From JBDOQU01 sp039839375 (GTDB lineage Bacteria; Pseudomonadota; Alphaproteobacteria; DSM-16000; Inquilinaceae): a stretch of DNA of 64,000 bases. Below are positions 39,991 through 48,770 of the stretch, in pieces. Numbering within the stretch: position 1 is the stretch's first letter; every line of letters begins with the position of its first letter. The DNA lies in contig NZ_JBDOQU010000001.1 in assembly GCF_039839375.1 (NCBI RefSeq), forward strand, positions 372,001-436,000. Direction: 5' to 3'. Position numbers and translations under genes: made by a program. The notes under the pieces are model-generated. The model did no database searches. It saw only the letters and a program-made list of their open reading frames with translations, and was not told where the DNA came from.

Positions 39991-41542
39991 GTTTTGACGT
40001 AATGTCATAGGTGACTCTATTTATCCCCTTGACCTCGTTTATGATCCGGGTCGCCACACGGCCGAGGAAGTCGTGGGGGAAGGGGTAGTAGTCGGCGGTC
40101 ATGCCGTCGGTGGAGGTGACGGCGCGCAGCGCGCAGGCCCAGTCGTAGGAGCGGCTGTCGCCCATCACGCCGACGGTGCGCACGGGCAGCAGCACGGCGA
40201 AGGCCTGCCAGATGGCGTCGTAGAGGCCTGCGCGCTCGATCTCATCCAGATAAATCAGGTCGGCCTTGCGCAGGATCGTCAGCTTCTCCTCCGTGATCTC
40301 GCCGGGTACGCGCACTGCCAGGCCCGGTCCGGGGAACGGGTGGCGGCGGATGAATTTCTCCGGCAGGCCCAATTCCCGGCCGAGCGCCCTCACCTCGTCC
40401 TTGAACAGTTCGCGTAGCGGCTCCACCAGCTTCAGCTTCATCCGCGCGGGCAGGCCGCCGACATTGTGGTGGGACTTGATGGTGACGCTGGGGCCACCGG
40501 CGAACGACACGCTCTCGATCACGTCGGGATAGAGTGTTCCCTGGGCCAGGAAATCCGCGCCGCCCAGCTTGCGCGCCTCCTCGTCGAACACGTCGATGAA
40601 CAGCGAACCGATGGTCTTGCGCTTGATTTCCGGGTCGGTCACGCCGGCCAGGGCCCCGAGGAACCTGTCGCCGGCGTTCACCCGGATCAGCGGCAGGTTG
40701 TAATGTTCCCGGAACATGGCGACCACCTGATCGCCCTCGCTCTCGCGCAGGAGGCCGGTATCGACGAAGATGCAGGTGAGCTGGTCGCCGATCGCCTCAT
40801 GCAGCAAGACGGCGGCGACGGCGCTGTCCACACCGCCGGACAGGCCGCAGATCACCCGCCGGTCGCCCACCTGCTCCCGCACCTTGGCCGCCGCCTCCTC
40901 GCGGAAGGCCGCCATGGTCCAGTCGCCCTCGCAGCCGGCGACCCGGCGCACGAAATTCTCCAGAAGCTCCTTGCCGCTGGGGGTGTGGATCACCTCGGGA
41001 TGGAACTGCACGCCGTAGAACCGGCGGCTGTCGTCGGCGATGGCCGCGAAGGGCGCGCCGTCGCTGGTTGCCACCACGCGGAAGCCGTCGGGCAGCCGGT
41101 TCACCCGGTCGCCATGGCTCATCCAGACCTGCTCCCGCTGGCCCGTCTCCCACAGCCCGTCGAAGAGGGTGCAGGGTTCCTTCACGTCAAGGAAGGCGCG
41201 CCCGAATTCCCGATGGTCGCCGGCCTCCACCGCGCCGCCGAGTTGCGCGCACATCGCCTGCTGACCGTAGCAGATGCCCAGCACCGGCACGCCGAGAGCG
41301 AACACGATCTCCGGCGCGCGGGGCGTCGTTTCCTCGGTTACGGAGGCCGGTCCGCCGGAAAGGATCACGGCCTTCGGCGCGAAGGCCCGGACCCGGTCGT
41401 CGGCCGCGTTGTTGAACGGCCAGATCTCGCAATAAACGCCACATTCCCGCACCCGGCGGGCGATGAGCTGCGTCACCTGGCTGCCGAAATCGACGATCAG
41501 AACGCGGTCATGATGCTGGGGAAGGTCGGAGATATCGGACAT
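39965..41542 (-). CDS. guaA: GMP synthase (glutamine-hydrolysing)
   Basis: The 525-residue enzyme converts XMP, ATP and glutamine to GMP. The glutaminase triad is C91 (GICYGQQ), H181 and E183 (FHPEV). The ATP-pyrophosphatase P-loop is SGGVDS at 235-240, and the C-terminal dimerisation domain ends in KPPGTIEWE, which closes all GuaA proteins. The reading frame is intact, so insertion of the ICE at its 3' end rebuilt the coding sequence, as is usual. It marks the start of the chromosomal backbone. Confidence 0.97.
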   Translation of the reverse strand: MSDISDLPQHHDRVLIVDFGSQVTQLIARRVRECGVYCEIWPFNNAADDRVRAFAPKAVILSGGPASVTEETTPRAPEIVFALGVPVLGICYGQQAMCAQLGGAVEAGDHREFGRAFLDVKEPCTLFDGLWETGQREQVWMSHGDRVNRLPDGFRVVATSDGAPFAAIADDSRRFYGVQFHPEVIHTPSGKELLENFVRRVAGCEGDWTMAAFREEAAAKVREQVGDRRVICGLSGGVDSAVAAVLLHEAIGDQLTCIFVDTGLLRESEGDQVVAMFREHYNLPLIRVNAGDRFLGALAGVTDPEIKRKTIGSLFIDVFDEEARKLGGADFLAQGTLYPDVIESVSFAGGPSVTIKSHHNVGGLPARMKLKLVEPLRELFKDEVRALGRELGLPEKFIRRHPFPGPGLAVRVPGEITEEKLTILRKADLIYLDEIERAGLYDAIWQAFAVLLPVRTVGVMGDSRSYDWACALRAVTSTDGMTADYYPFPHDFLGRVATRIINEVKGINRVTYDITSKPPGTIEWE

Positions 41543-41628
41543 CGTGTCAGCGGTCCCTGCTGTCGGAAGGGCCGCAAGCTATAGCGGCCCAACCGCCGGC
41601 ACAAGCGGCGGGCGGCGCAATACTGCCA

Positions 41629-42216
41629 TCACGCGCCCGACGGCCGTCCAATCGGTGGCGAGGCCGGCCGCGCGAGGATCGAAACATCCCGCCAGCCATA
41701 GCCGATTTCACGATAGCTTTCGCCCTGTAGAGTGAAGGGCTGGTCGAAACATTCCACGCCGCCCAGCCTTTCATAGAACCGGCGGGCCGGATGGTTCTCC
41801 TTCAGCGCCAGCACGAAGGCCGAGGAAAGCTCACGCGAGACGAACCATTCGGCCATATGGGCCATCAGCCGCCGTCCCAGCCCCTGCCCCTTCGCGCGGT
41901 CCAGCAAATAGAGTGCGTAGAACTCGCCTTCGAAATCCGGCGGTCCCGAGCGGCGCGGGCCGCAGACGCCGAAGCCTACGACGCCCCGTCCCGGCTCGAT
42001 CGCCACATAGGTCGCGCTGTCGTCGAGCGGCCGTCCGATGCGCTCCGCATGCTGGAGCGCCCGCCGTTCCACCGACAGCCGGTCCAGCGCCGCATCCGAC
42101 ACGATGCCCCGATAGCTCTCCCGCCACGCCCGGACATGGATGTCGGCCAGCGTCGGCACGTCGACAAGCAGCGCCCGGCGGACCAGATATTCGATCCGGG
42201 TGGGCGCGTCGCTCAT
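41629..42216 (-). CDS. GNAT-family N-acetyltransferase
   Basis: The 195-residue protein has the GNAT acetyl-CoA site (AKGQGLGRRLMAHMAEWF, about 108-125) and a late NHPARRFYERLGG strand-helix pair. The substrate is unknown. The start at 42216 overlaps the rsmB stop (ATGA), so it is co-translated with rsmB. The alternative ATG 34 codons upstream lies inside rsmB and gives an unnatural Arg/Gly-rich N-terminus. Confidence 0.85.
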   Translation of the reverse strand: MSDAPTRIEYLVRRALLVDVPTLADIHVRAWRESYRGIVSDAALDRLSVERRALQHAERIGRPLDDSATYVAIEPGRGVVGFGVCGPRRSGPPDFEGEFYALYLLDRAKGQGLGRRLMAHMAEWFVSRELSSAFVLALKENHPARRFYERLGGVECFDQPFTLQGESYREIGYGWRDVSILARPASPPIGRPSGA

Positions 42217-43529
42217 TCCGCCTTGTCCCCTGTCGCTTTCTCCAGGACGGCGAGGAAGAAGCCGTCGGTCTGGTGGGTCGCCGGGGTCAGCCTCAGCATC
42301 GGTTCCGCCGTCGGACACGGGCCGTCAGAGATAGCGGCCCATGCCTGCGGCACGGGGATCAGCCGGAAGGACGGGTCGGCCGCAAGGAAGGCTTCCACCC
42401 GCTTCTCGTTCTCCTCCGGCAGAAGGGAGCAGGTGGCGTAGATCACGCGCCCGCCCGGCTTCGCCAGCCGCGCCGCGCTTTCAAGGATGCGCCCCTGAAG
42501 CGCCGTCAGTTCCGCCAGATCGACCTGCCGCCACCGCGCATCGGGATTGCGCCGCCAGGCCCCGACGCCGCTGCAGGGCGCATCGATCAGCACGCGGTCG
42601 AACTTGCCCTTCTGGCGCTTCACCCATTTGTCGCGTTCCGAAGCCAGAACCCTGGGCTCGACATTGTCGATCCCGGCGCGCCGGATGCGTTCCTTGGAGC
42701 GAAGAAGCCGGCCTTCGGACACGTCGCAGGCGACGATGCGCCCCTTGCCGCCCATCCGCGCGGCCATGGCCAGCGCCTTGCCGCCGGCCCCGGCGCAGAA
42801 ATCAACCACCTGCATCCCCGGCCTGGCGTCGGCCAGCAGGGCGACGAGCTGCGATCCTTCATCCTGGATCTCGATCGCGCCGGACTTGAACAGCGGATGG
42901 CCGGCCAGCGGCGGCCGTCCTTCGACCCGCAGCGCCAGCGGCGACCACCGGGTGGCGCTGCCGTGGATGCCGCTCTTCTTCAGACCTGCCCGCGCCTCCT
43001 CCCGCGTACCCCGCGCCTCATTGATCCGGATGTCGACCGGCGCGGAGACCAGAAGCGCCCGCATCTCTTCCTCGAATCGGCCGTCGAAGGCGACGCGCAA
43101 CGACGCCTCCGCCCAGTCCGGGCATTCCAGCCGAACGGCGTCGGGCATCTCCTCCGGCTCAAGCGGTTTCCGGCTCAGGGATTTGAGCAGCGCCCGTTCG
43201 GCCGCCGACAACTCGTCGGGTCCATAGCGCCCGCCGGTGAACAGCGGCTCGACTTCCTCGAACGGCTTCTCCTCGCCCAGCATCAGCCAGGCGATCACCC
43301 GCGCGCGGGCATCGTCGCGCTGCGCCCCGGCGCGCTCCAGCCACCAGCCCAGCCGCGCATGATGGCGCAGGATGGCGTAGACCCGCGCGGAGACGTCGCC
43401 CCGATCGCCCGACCCCATATAGCGGCGCGCCCGGAAGAAGGCGGTCGCCACGCCATCAGCCGGGCGTGGCGTGGTCAGGATCGCATCCAGGAGTTCGATG
43501 CTGGCTTTGATTCGGGAATCGGGTGTCAT
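42213..43529 (-). CDS. rsmB: RsmB-like 16S rRNA (cytosine-5) methyltransferase
   Basis: The 438-residue protein has an N-terminal NusB-like helical region and a SAM-dependent RNA m5C methyltransferase domain. Visible motifs are VVDFCAGAGGKALAMAARMG (SAM binding, about 245-264), DAPCSGVGAWRRNPD with one catalytic Cys and YATCSLLPEEN with the nucleophilic Cys. It would methylate C967 of 16S rRNA or an equivalent base. Closeness to guaA is common in Alphaproteobacteria. Confidence 0.9.
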   Translation of the reverse strand: MTPDSRIKASIELLDAILTTPRPADGVATAFFRARRYMGSGDRGDVSARVYAILRHHARLGWWLERAGAQRDDARARVIAWLMLGEEKPFEEVEPLFTGGRYGPDELSAAERALLKSLSRKPLEPEEMPDAVRLECPDWAEASLRVAFDGRFEEEMRALLVSAPVDIRINEARGTREEARAGLKKSGIHGSATRWSPLALRVEGRPPLAGHPLFKSGAIEIQDEGSQLVALLADARPGMQVVDFCAGAGGKALAMAARMGGKGRIVACDVSEGRLLRSKERIRRAGIDNVEPRVLASERDKWVKRQKGKFDRVLIDAPCSGVGAWRRNPDARWRQVDLAELTALQGRILESAARLAKPGGRVIYATCSLLPEENEKRVEAFLAADPSFRLIPVPQAWAAISDGPCPTAEPMLRLTPATHQTDGFFLAVLEKATGDKAE

Positions 43530-43612
43530 GGGGATGATATAAGGTGACGAAGGGTGAAGGAGAGGAGCCCCTACCCCACCCCCACCGGATTGTCATGGGA
43601 AAACGGAGCCGG

Positions 43613-43948
43613 TCAGGCCGGCGCCGCCTTCAGCAGAACGATTCCGCCCAGGACGAGGAGGACGCCCAGAACGCGCATGGCGTTCAGCGCCTCTCCGAAC
43701 AGAACGACGCCCATCAGCACCGTCCCCGCCGCGCCGATACCGGTCCAGACCGCATAGGCCGTTCCGACCGGTAGAGTCTCCAGCGCCCGGCCCAGCAGGA
43801 AGACGAAGGCGGCCAGAAGCGCCAGCGACAGGAGGCTCCAGCCAAGGCGAGTGTAGCCGTCGGCATATTTCATCGACACGGCCCAGGCCACGTCCAATAG
43901 CCCTGCGGCGACGAGCGCCGTCCAGGCGAGAGTGGGAGACATCGGCAT
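43613..43948 (-). CDS. SMR-family exporter, Gdx/SugE-like, with Asp for the key Glu
   Basis: The 111-residue protein has four membrane helices and closely follows Gdx/SugE (LPVGTAYAVWTGIGAAGTVL; helix 1 AGLLDVAWAVSMKY). The essential first-helix acid, Glu in almost all SMR proteins, is Asp here (codon GAC in GLLDVAWA). Gdx proteins export guanidinium with protons; an Asp could shift the proton affinity or the substrate. A GST gene lies 4 bp upstream on the same strand, which suggests co-transcription. Confidence 0.88.
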   Translation of the reverse strand: MPMSPTLAWTALVAAGLLDVAWAVSMKYADGYTRLGWSLLSLALLAAFVFLLGRALETLPVGTAYAVWTGIGAAGTVLMGVVLFGEALNAMRVLGVLLVLGGIVLLKAAPA

Positions 43949-43952
43949 CTCC

Positions 43953-44639
43953 TCACGCCGCCAGTTTCAGGAGGTGGGCGTCGTGACGCCGCAGGAAGGC
44001 GAACAGCAAGTCGGGATAGTCCGCCCCGACAGCAGCTTTCACGCTCGGCCGCGCTGACACCGCCTGCCGCCATGCGCGCACTTTCGGCGCGCCCTCGAAT
44101 ACCCGGAGGTCGGCCAGCCCGTCGAACAGGTCGAAATAGCGGAAGACCGGCGCGAACGCCGCGTCGACCAGCCGGAACCAGTCGCCGGAGAAGTATGGAC
44201 CCTCACCCAGCGCCGCCTCGATGCGGATGAATTTCGCTGCCAACGCCTGCCGGGCGGCCGCGAACGGCTCGGCCTCCGACGCGGTCTCCAGCCGCCAGAT
44301 GTCACCCAGAGCCGCCGAGGTGAATTCCATCCATGCCCGATGTCGGGCCCGCTCCAGCGGGTCATCCGGATGCAGCGATGGCCCTGCCTGCGTCTCCTCG
44401 ATGTACTCGCAGATGACGCTGCTCTCGAACAGCACGGCCTCGGTTTCGTTCTCCCGCCGGACGCGCAGCAGCGGCACTTTGCCGAGAGGCGAGATATCCT
44501 CGAACCAGCCGGGCTTGTCCGAAAGGTCGATCGTAACCCGCTCGAACGCCGCCCCCTTCTCCAGAAGCGCGATGGCCGCTCGCTGGACGTAGGGGCAAAG
44601 CGCGTGGCTGACGAGGGTGAGTTTGACGGAGGCGGTCAT
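43953..44639 (-). CDS. Glutathione S-transferase
   Basis: The 228-residue protein has a thioredoxin-like N-domain (KLTLVSHALCPYVQRAAIAL; LGKVPLL with the cis-Pro, about 52-58; ESSVICEYIEE) and an all-helical C-domain. It would conjugate or reduce electrophiles with glutathione. The ATG at 44639 overlaps the stop of a truncated GST fragment upstream, so translation is probably coupled. A divergent LysR gene with a palindrome lies beyond that fragment and is the likely regulator. Confidence 0.9.
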   Translation of the reverse strand: MTASVKLTLVSHALCPYVQRAAIALLEKGAAFERVTIDLSDKPGWFEDISPLGKVPLLRVRRENETEAVLFESSVICEYIEETQAGPSLHPDDPLERARHRAWMEFTSAALGDIWRLETASEAEPFAAARQALAAKFIRIEAALGEGPYFSGDWFRLVDAAFAPVFRYFDLFDGLADLRVFEGAPKVRAWRQAVSARPSVKAAVGADYPDLLFAFLRRHDAHLLKLAA

Positions 44640-44731
44640 GCCGCCACCTTCATGCCTTCGACCCGCACCGCCTCTCGCGCAACGATATGGGCGGCGAGGG
44701 AGCATGTGCCGGTCGTGTAGTAAAGTTTCAT
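44636..44731 (-). pseudogene. Truncated N-terminus of a second GST
   Basis: ATG at 44731, preceded by CAGGAGAACC, opens a 31-codon frame reading KLYYTTGTCSLAAHIVAREA and ending VRVEGMKVAA. The first 20 residues are the typical N-terminus of GstA-type transferases, including the Cys at the active site. The rest of that protein is absent. Its TGA overlaps the ATG of the intact GST, so the fragment now looks like a leader peptide with a strong ribosome site. Confidence 0.65.
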
Positions 44732-44811
44732 GATGGTTCTCCTGAACAAAAAGGACCCGTACAGATTCTCCCTTTCCTGCCGGCAAGGCACGTTGCATGT
44801 TCGTCAGCGAT

Positions 44812-44829
44812 GCTTGCGTTCACGCAAGC
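44812..44829. promoter_or_regulatory. Perfect palindrome between gst and lysR
   Basis: GCTTGCG-TTCA-CGCAAGC is a perfect 7+7 inverted repeat with a T-N11-A core, the usual shape of a LysR operator. It ends 24 bp before the lysR start (44854) and lies 80 bp upstream of the minus-strand leader/gst start (44731), so one site could serve autoregulation and gst activation. Confidence 0.65.
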
Positions 44830-44853
44830 GCGTGCCGTGCTAGATCTATCGCC

Positions 44854-45789
44854 ATGGACGATTGGAACGACCTTCGCCTGATCCTCGCTATCGCGCGAGC
44901 CGGCAGCCTGACAGGCGCGGCACACGCGCTCGGCATCGACCATTCCACCGTATTCCGGCGATTGCAGGCGCTGGAGGGGCGTCTGGGTGTCCGGCTATTC
45001 GAACGGCTGTCGGGCGGCCAATACGAACCCACCGACGCTGGCGGACGCGCAGCCGCGGCGGCGGAGCGGATGGAGGATGAGGCGCAGGCGCTCGACCGCG
45101 ACATAGCGGGTCGGGATCACAGGCTGACGGGCCACCTCCGCGTCGCTTCGTCGGAGACGCTGGCCCATCGCCTGCTGACCGATCACCTGGCTGCCTTCCG
45201 CCGCGCCCATCCCGGGATCGTGGTCGAGCTGGCGATCGACAATCGCGTCCTCAGCCTGTCCCGGCGGGAGGCCGATGTGGCGCTTCGCCCCCTGCGGCCG
45301 AAGGAGGGCGACCTATGGGGCCGGAAGCTGTGCGATGTCGCATGGGCGGTCTACGGTTCCCGTGCGGCGATAGGGGCACTTGCGGCAGAGGGAGAAATCC
45401 CGTCTTCGAAGGAAGGGCTGGCCCATCTTCCGCTTGTCGGCTGGAGCGTCGGAATCGCCGGGATCGGCGCGGCGGACTGGCTGCGCGACGGCGTGCGGGA
45501 GGATGCGGTCGTCTACCGCTCCTCCAGCCTCGTCAACCAGATGGCCGCAACCAGGGCGGGTCTCGGGTTCTCGATTCTGCCCTGCTATCTCGGCGATCCG
45601 GAAACCGACCTGTCACGGCTGTGGCCGGACCCGATCCCCGACCTCTCCCGCGAACTCTGGATCGTCACCCATGCCGACCTGAAACGGACGGCGCGGGTCC
45701 GGGCGTTCTTCGACATCGTGGGCGACGCGCTTGTCCGCCAGCGCCCGCTGTTCGAGGGTGAGCAATCGCCGGGGCAACTCCTCCCTTAA
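44854..45789 (+). CDS. LysR-family transcriptional regulator
   Basis: The 311-residue protein has a winged helix-turn-helix (about 5-62; ARAGSLTGAAHALGIDHSTVFRRLQALE) and an effector domain. ATG at 44854 was chosen because it places the helix-turn-helix at the N-terminus and clears the palindrome at 44812-44829; an earlier start would encode the operator. Divergence from the gst-smr genes suggests it controls them. Its stop overlaps that of the convergent GFA gene by 4 bp. Confidence 0.9.
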   Translation: MDDWNDLRLILAIARAGSLTGAAHALGIDHSTVFRRLQALEGRLGVRLFERLSGGQYEPTDAGGRAAAAAERMEDEAQALDRDIAGRDHRLTGHLRVASSETLAHRLLTDHLAAFRRAHPGIVVELAIDNRVLSLSRREADVALRPLRPKEGDLWGRKLCDVAWAVYGSRAAIGALAAEGEIPSSKEGLAHLPLVGWSVGIAGIGAADWLRDGVREDAVVYRSSSLVNQMAATRAGLGFSILPCYLGDPETDLSRLWPDPIPDLSRELWIVTHADLKRTARVRAFFDIVGDALVRQRPLFEGEQSPGQLLP

Positions 45790-46214
45790 TCAGGCTCTTC
45801 TTCATGTCGCCGGCTGCCCTCCGGGATGATCACGCCCGGCAGTTTTCGGGAGGTCCAGATATGGATGGCGTCGCTGAGATCGACCGGCTCGTCCAGAGAC
45901 CCTCCCTTGATGCTGATCTCCTCCGCCTGCTCCGGATCGCCATGCCACACGCGCGAGCCGCATTCGGCACAGAAGAAGCAGGCGAGCGTCCGGCCTGAGT
46001 CGGTCGGGCGCGACCAGCGACGGAGGGTCCCCTGAAGCAGCCTGAGATCGACGCTCCGCACCATGACGGAAATGCCGAAGGCCGAGGCTGACTGCTTCCG
46101 GCACTCTCGGCAGTGGCACACGTAAATTTCCTGCGGCGGCCGGTCCAGGGCGTACCGGATGGCGCCGCACTGGCACCCGCCCGTAAGAACTGATTCGGGT
46201 TCCGAACGTGTCAT
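45786..46214 (-). CDS. GFA (glutathione-dependent formaldehyde-activating-like) zinc protein
   Basis: The 142-residue protein has the GFA/CENP-V zinc sites: GGCQCGAIRY (about 12-21), CHCRECRKQSAS (about 33-44) and FCAECGSRVWH. These bind two zinc ions. The family is named after a proposed glutathione-formaldehyde step, though most members have no proven activity. Proximity to gst suggests thiol-linked chemistry. The frame converges on lysR with a 4-bp overlap. Confidence 0.88.
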   Translation of the reverse strand: MTRSEPESVLTGGCQCGAIRYALDRPPQEIYVCHCRECRKQSASAFGISVMVRSVDLRLLQGTLRRWSRPTDSGRTLACFFCAECGSRVWHGDPEQAEEISIKGGSLDEPVDLSDAIHIWTSRKLPGVIIPEGSRRHEEEPD

Positions 46215-46242
46215 TTCGGCCTCCAGAAGCGACCGATCGCGC

Positions 46243-46328
46243 TGGTGCGGGCGGGGGGACTTGAACCCCCACTCCCTTCCGGGATGCGGATTTTAAGTCC
46301 GCTGCGTCTACCGTTTCGCCACGCCCGC
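46243..46328 (-). tRNA. tRNA-Leu (anticodon UAA)
   Basis: The minus strand from 46328 reads GCGGGCGTGGCGAAACGG, with acceptor arms GCGGGCG and CGCCCGC, a D-arm, anticodon stem GCGGA/TCCGC around loop CTTAAAA (anticodon TAA), a long variable arm typical of class II tRNA-Leu, T-loop TTCAAGT, discriminator A and an encoded CCA. Length with CCA is 86 bases. It decodes UUA and UUG. Confidence 0.95.
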
Positions 46329-46437
46329 CTGTCCGGATCGGACGCCGGCGACCGTATCGCCCGCCGGGGCCGAGGGCAAGAAGATGACCGAGCCACAGCC
46401 TTGCACGACGGGAAGCGGCCGGCCAGAGTGCCGCCCC

Positions 46438-46617
46438 ATGATAGACGGCTACTCTTGGGCCACCACCTTCGCGCTGGTCACGATTCTCCTGCTGATCGCG
46501 CCGGGCATGATCCGGATGCAGCGCGGACGGAACTGGCTGCTCTCGATCGCCGTGTGGCTGGCGGTCGCTGCGGCGCTGGCGCTCGCCTACCGGCTGATCG
46601 GGCCGATGCTGGGCTAA
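46438..46617 (+). CDS. Small two-helix membrane protein, unknown
   Basis: This 59-residue protein has two hydrophobic segments (WATTFALVTILLLIAPGMI and LLSIAVWLAVAAALALAY) joined by the basic loop RMQRGRNW. No family was recognised. An earlier in-frame ATG at 46384 would give 77 residues; the shorter form places the first helix close to the start. It lies 12 bp upstream of a GNAT gene on the same strand. Confidence 0.6.
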   Translation: MIDGYSWATTFALVTILLLIAPGMIRMQRGRNWLLSIAVWLAVAAALALAYRLIGPMLG

Positions 46618-46629
46618 AGGGGATTGACG

Positions 46630-47127
46630 ATGGGCACCTGCGATATCCGCGAGTTCGCCGAGGATGACTGGCCCGCCGTCTGGGCGATCGTCAGATCCGT
46701 CTCGGCGGCCGCGGAAACCTACTGCTATCCTCCACACCTCACCGAAATGGAGGGCCGGGATATCTGGATCGAGCATCCGCCGGGGCTGACTGTCATCGCC
46801 GCCGACGCGGCCGGAAGCATCGTCGGCACCGCGAAAATGGGGCCGAACCGGCCGGGTCCCGGCAGTCATGTGGCGACCGCCAGCTTCATGGTCGCAGAGG
46901 GCGCGCGGGGATTTGGTGTCGGGCGCGCTCTCGGCCTCTACGCGCTGGATTGGGGACACCGGCTGGGATACCGGGCGATGCAGTTCAACGCGGTGGTGGA
47001 GACCAATCGTCCGGCGGTTCGCCTATGGCAAGATTTGGGGTTTGAGATCGTCGGCACCGTGCCGGAGGCTTTCTCCCATCCGACGGCCGGCTATGTCGGG
47101 CTGCATGTCATGCACCGGCGACTCTAG
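46630..47127 (+). CDS. GNAT-family N-acetyltransferase
   Basis: The 165-residue protein has the GNAT fold with a slightly unusual acetyl-CoA loop GARGFGVGRALGLYALDWG (about 96-114) and a C-terminal NRPAVRLWQDLGFEIVGT. The substrate is unknown. ATG at 46630 follows AAAGGGG at a suitable distance; a TTG two codons earlier is a weaker alternative. It converges on the next gene. Confidence 0.85.
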   Translation: MGTCDIREFAEDDWPAVWAIVRSVSAAAETYCYPPHLTEMEGRDIWIEHPPGLTVIAADAAGSIVGTAKMGPNRPGPGSHVATASFMVAEGARGFGVGRALGLYALDWGHRLGYRAMQFNAVVETNRPAVRLWQDLGFEIVGTVPEAFSHPTAGYVGLHVMHRRL

Positions 47128-47197
47128 GAGCCGTTCGGTCGCTCAGTTGAGGTTGATCTGCCGGGAGACGCCAAGCGGCCTGGGCAATCTCTCCCGC

Positions 47198-47938
47198 TCA
47201 TCCCTCCTCCACCGGCTCCGCATCCAGCGAGCGCATCAGGGCGCGCACCTCCGCGATGGCGGCGTCGACCTGCGCGCCGTCCGGGCCGCGCGCGACGATG
47301 GCCACGCCATATCCGGCGGCGCTGTAGCGGGGATAGCTGCCGAGGTCGATGGCGGGGTAGCGTTCCTGGATCGCCGCCAGCCCCGCCGCGATCGAACCCT
47401 CGGCCAATGCGGCGGAAACGGAGCGGGAGATCATGGTCGCGCCGCCGGCCAGAGTCGGGGCGACGCTTTCGAACATCGCCTGCATGATCGCCGGCACCCC
47501 CGCGAAGACGAACACGTTCTCCAGCCGGAAACCCGGCGCGGCAGAAATCGGATTGTCCACCAGTTCGGCCCCGACCGGGATGTGCGCCATCCGCAGCCGG
47601 GCCTCGTTCAGCTTCGACGGATCATCGTAATGCGCCTCCAGCCGCCGCCGCGCTTCGGCGTTCAGTTCCAGCGCCGTGCCGAGAGCGCTGGCGACGGCGG
47701 CGGCGGTGATGTCGTCATGGGTCGGGCCGATGCCGCCGGTGGTGAAGACATAGTCGTGCTTCGCCCTGCATTCGTTGACCGCCGCGACGATCTCGCCCTC
47801 CACATCCGGCACCACCCGCGCCTCGCGAAGCTGGATGCCGAGCGTGTTCAGCCGCCCCGCCAGGAACGACAGATTAGCGTCCTTCGTCCGGCCGGAGAGG
47901 ATTTCGTTGCCGATGATGACCAAAGCCGCGCTGACCAT
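47198..47938 (-). CDS. CinA-like molybdopterin-binding domain protein
   Basis: The 246-residue protein has the MoCF/CinA N-terminal fold: ALVIIGNEILSGRTKDANLS (about 4-23) and FTTGGIGPTHDDITAAAVAS (about 65-84). It lacks the C-terminal deamidase domain of full CinA, as is usual in Alphaproteobacteria. Full-length CinA proteins act as pyrophosphatases or in NAD recycling; the role of the single domain is unclear. The start at 47938 avoids a polar extension from 48001. It is divergent from sfsA. Confidence 0.87.
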   Translation of the reverse strand: MVSAALVIIGNEILSGRTKDANLSFLAGRLNTLGIQLREARVVPDVEGEIVAAVNECRAKHDYVFTTGGIGPTHDDITAAAVASALGTALELNAEARRRLEAHYDDPSKLNEARLRMAHIPVGAELVDNPISAAPGFRLENVFVFAGVPAIMQAMFESVAPTLAGGATMISRSVSAALAEGSIAAGLAAIQERYPAIDLGSYPRYSAAGYGVAIVARGPDGAQVDAAIAEVRALMRSLDAEPVEEG

Positions 47939-48033
47939 GGGCTCGTCCCGCTCCCGCTGATGTTCGTTGTCCCCATGTTTAGGCCGATTCACCTCTCGCA
48001 CGCGAGCGGATCAGGCTTTAGGGTCCCGCCGCC

Positions 48034-48750
48034 ATGCGTTTCATCCTTCCTCTCGTCGAGACCCACCTCATCCGGCGCTACAAGCGCTTCCTCGCCGATG
48101 TCGAGATGCCGGACGGCGCGGTCGAAACTATCCATTGCCCCAATCCGGGCGCGATGATGGGTCTCGACATGCCGGGCCTGCCGACCTTCATCTCCGACAG
48201 CGCCAACCCTCGCCGGAAGCTCCGCTATACGATGGAGATGGTGCGGCTGGCCGACGGGCTGGTGGGGATCAACACCGGCCATCCCAACAGGCTGGCGGAG
48301 GAAGCGCTGGTTGCCGGCGTGGTGCCTGAGCTTCTGGGCTATTCCAACGTCAGGCGGGAGGTCCGCTATGGCGGCCGGAACAGCCGTATCGATCTCCTGC
48401 TGACCGAAGAGGGACGGCCGGACTGCTATGTGGAGGTCAAGAACGTCCATCTCCGTCGTCCGGACGGCGCATTCCCGACGGCGGCTGAATTTCCCGATTG
48501 CGTCACCGCGCGGGGCGCCAAGCATCTTCTGGAATTGGCTGACATGGTCGCGGCCGGTCATCGGGCCGTGATGCTCTATATCGTTCAGCGGGACGATTGC
48601 GACCGGTTCCGGGTGGCGGCGGATCTCGATCCCATTTATGCGAAGGGGCTGACGGTCGCGATGGCGGCGGGGGTTGAGGTTCTCTGCTACACTTGCCACC
48701 TGACGGAACGGACCATCGAAGTGGATCGTCCGCTGCCCGTGATGCTATGA
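48034..48750 (+). CDS. sfsA: SfsA family DNA/RNA nuclease-like protein
   Basis: The 238-residue protein matches SfsA throughout: IHCPNPGAMMGLDMPG (about 31-46), TGHPNRLAEEAL and the nuclease-like CYVEVKNVHL (about 131-140). The family has been described as sugar-fermentation stimulators and as nuclease-related. Its stop region overlaps possible early starts of map, and the two lie in the same operon, as in related genomes. Confidence 0.93.
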   Translation: MRFILPLVETHLIRRYKRFLADVEMPDGAVETIHCPNPGAMMGLDMPGLPTFISDSANPRRKLRYTMEMVRLADGLVGINTGHPNRLAEEALVAGVVPELLGYSNVRREVRYGGRNSRIDLLLTEEGRPDCYVEVKNVHLRRPDGAFPTAAEFPDCVTARGAKHLLELADMVAAGHRAVMLYIVQRDDCDRFRVAADLDPIYAKGLTVAMAAGVEVLCYTCHLTERTIEVDRPLPVML

Positions 48751-48770
48751 GATTGTCCTATGGTGACGAG

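Noticed and set aside
41580..41628. A GC-rich hairpin CCGCCG/CGGCGG between guaA and the GNAT gene
   Set aside because: Only 6 bp of stem, no T run, and such pairs are frequent by chance in this GC-rich DNA.
46868..48157. A 429-codon plus-strand frame across the GNAT, CinA-like and sfsA genes
   Set aside because: It crosses three genes with clear motifs and both orientations, and its composition is that of a shadow frame.
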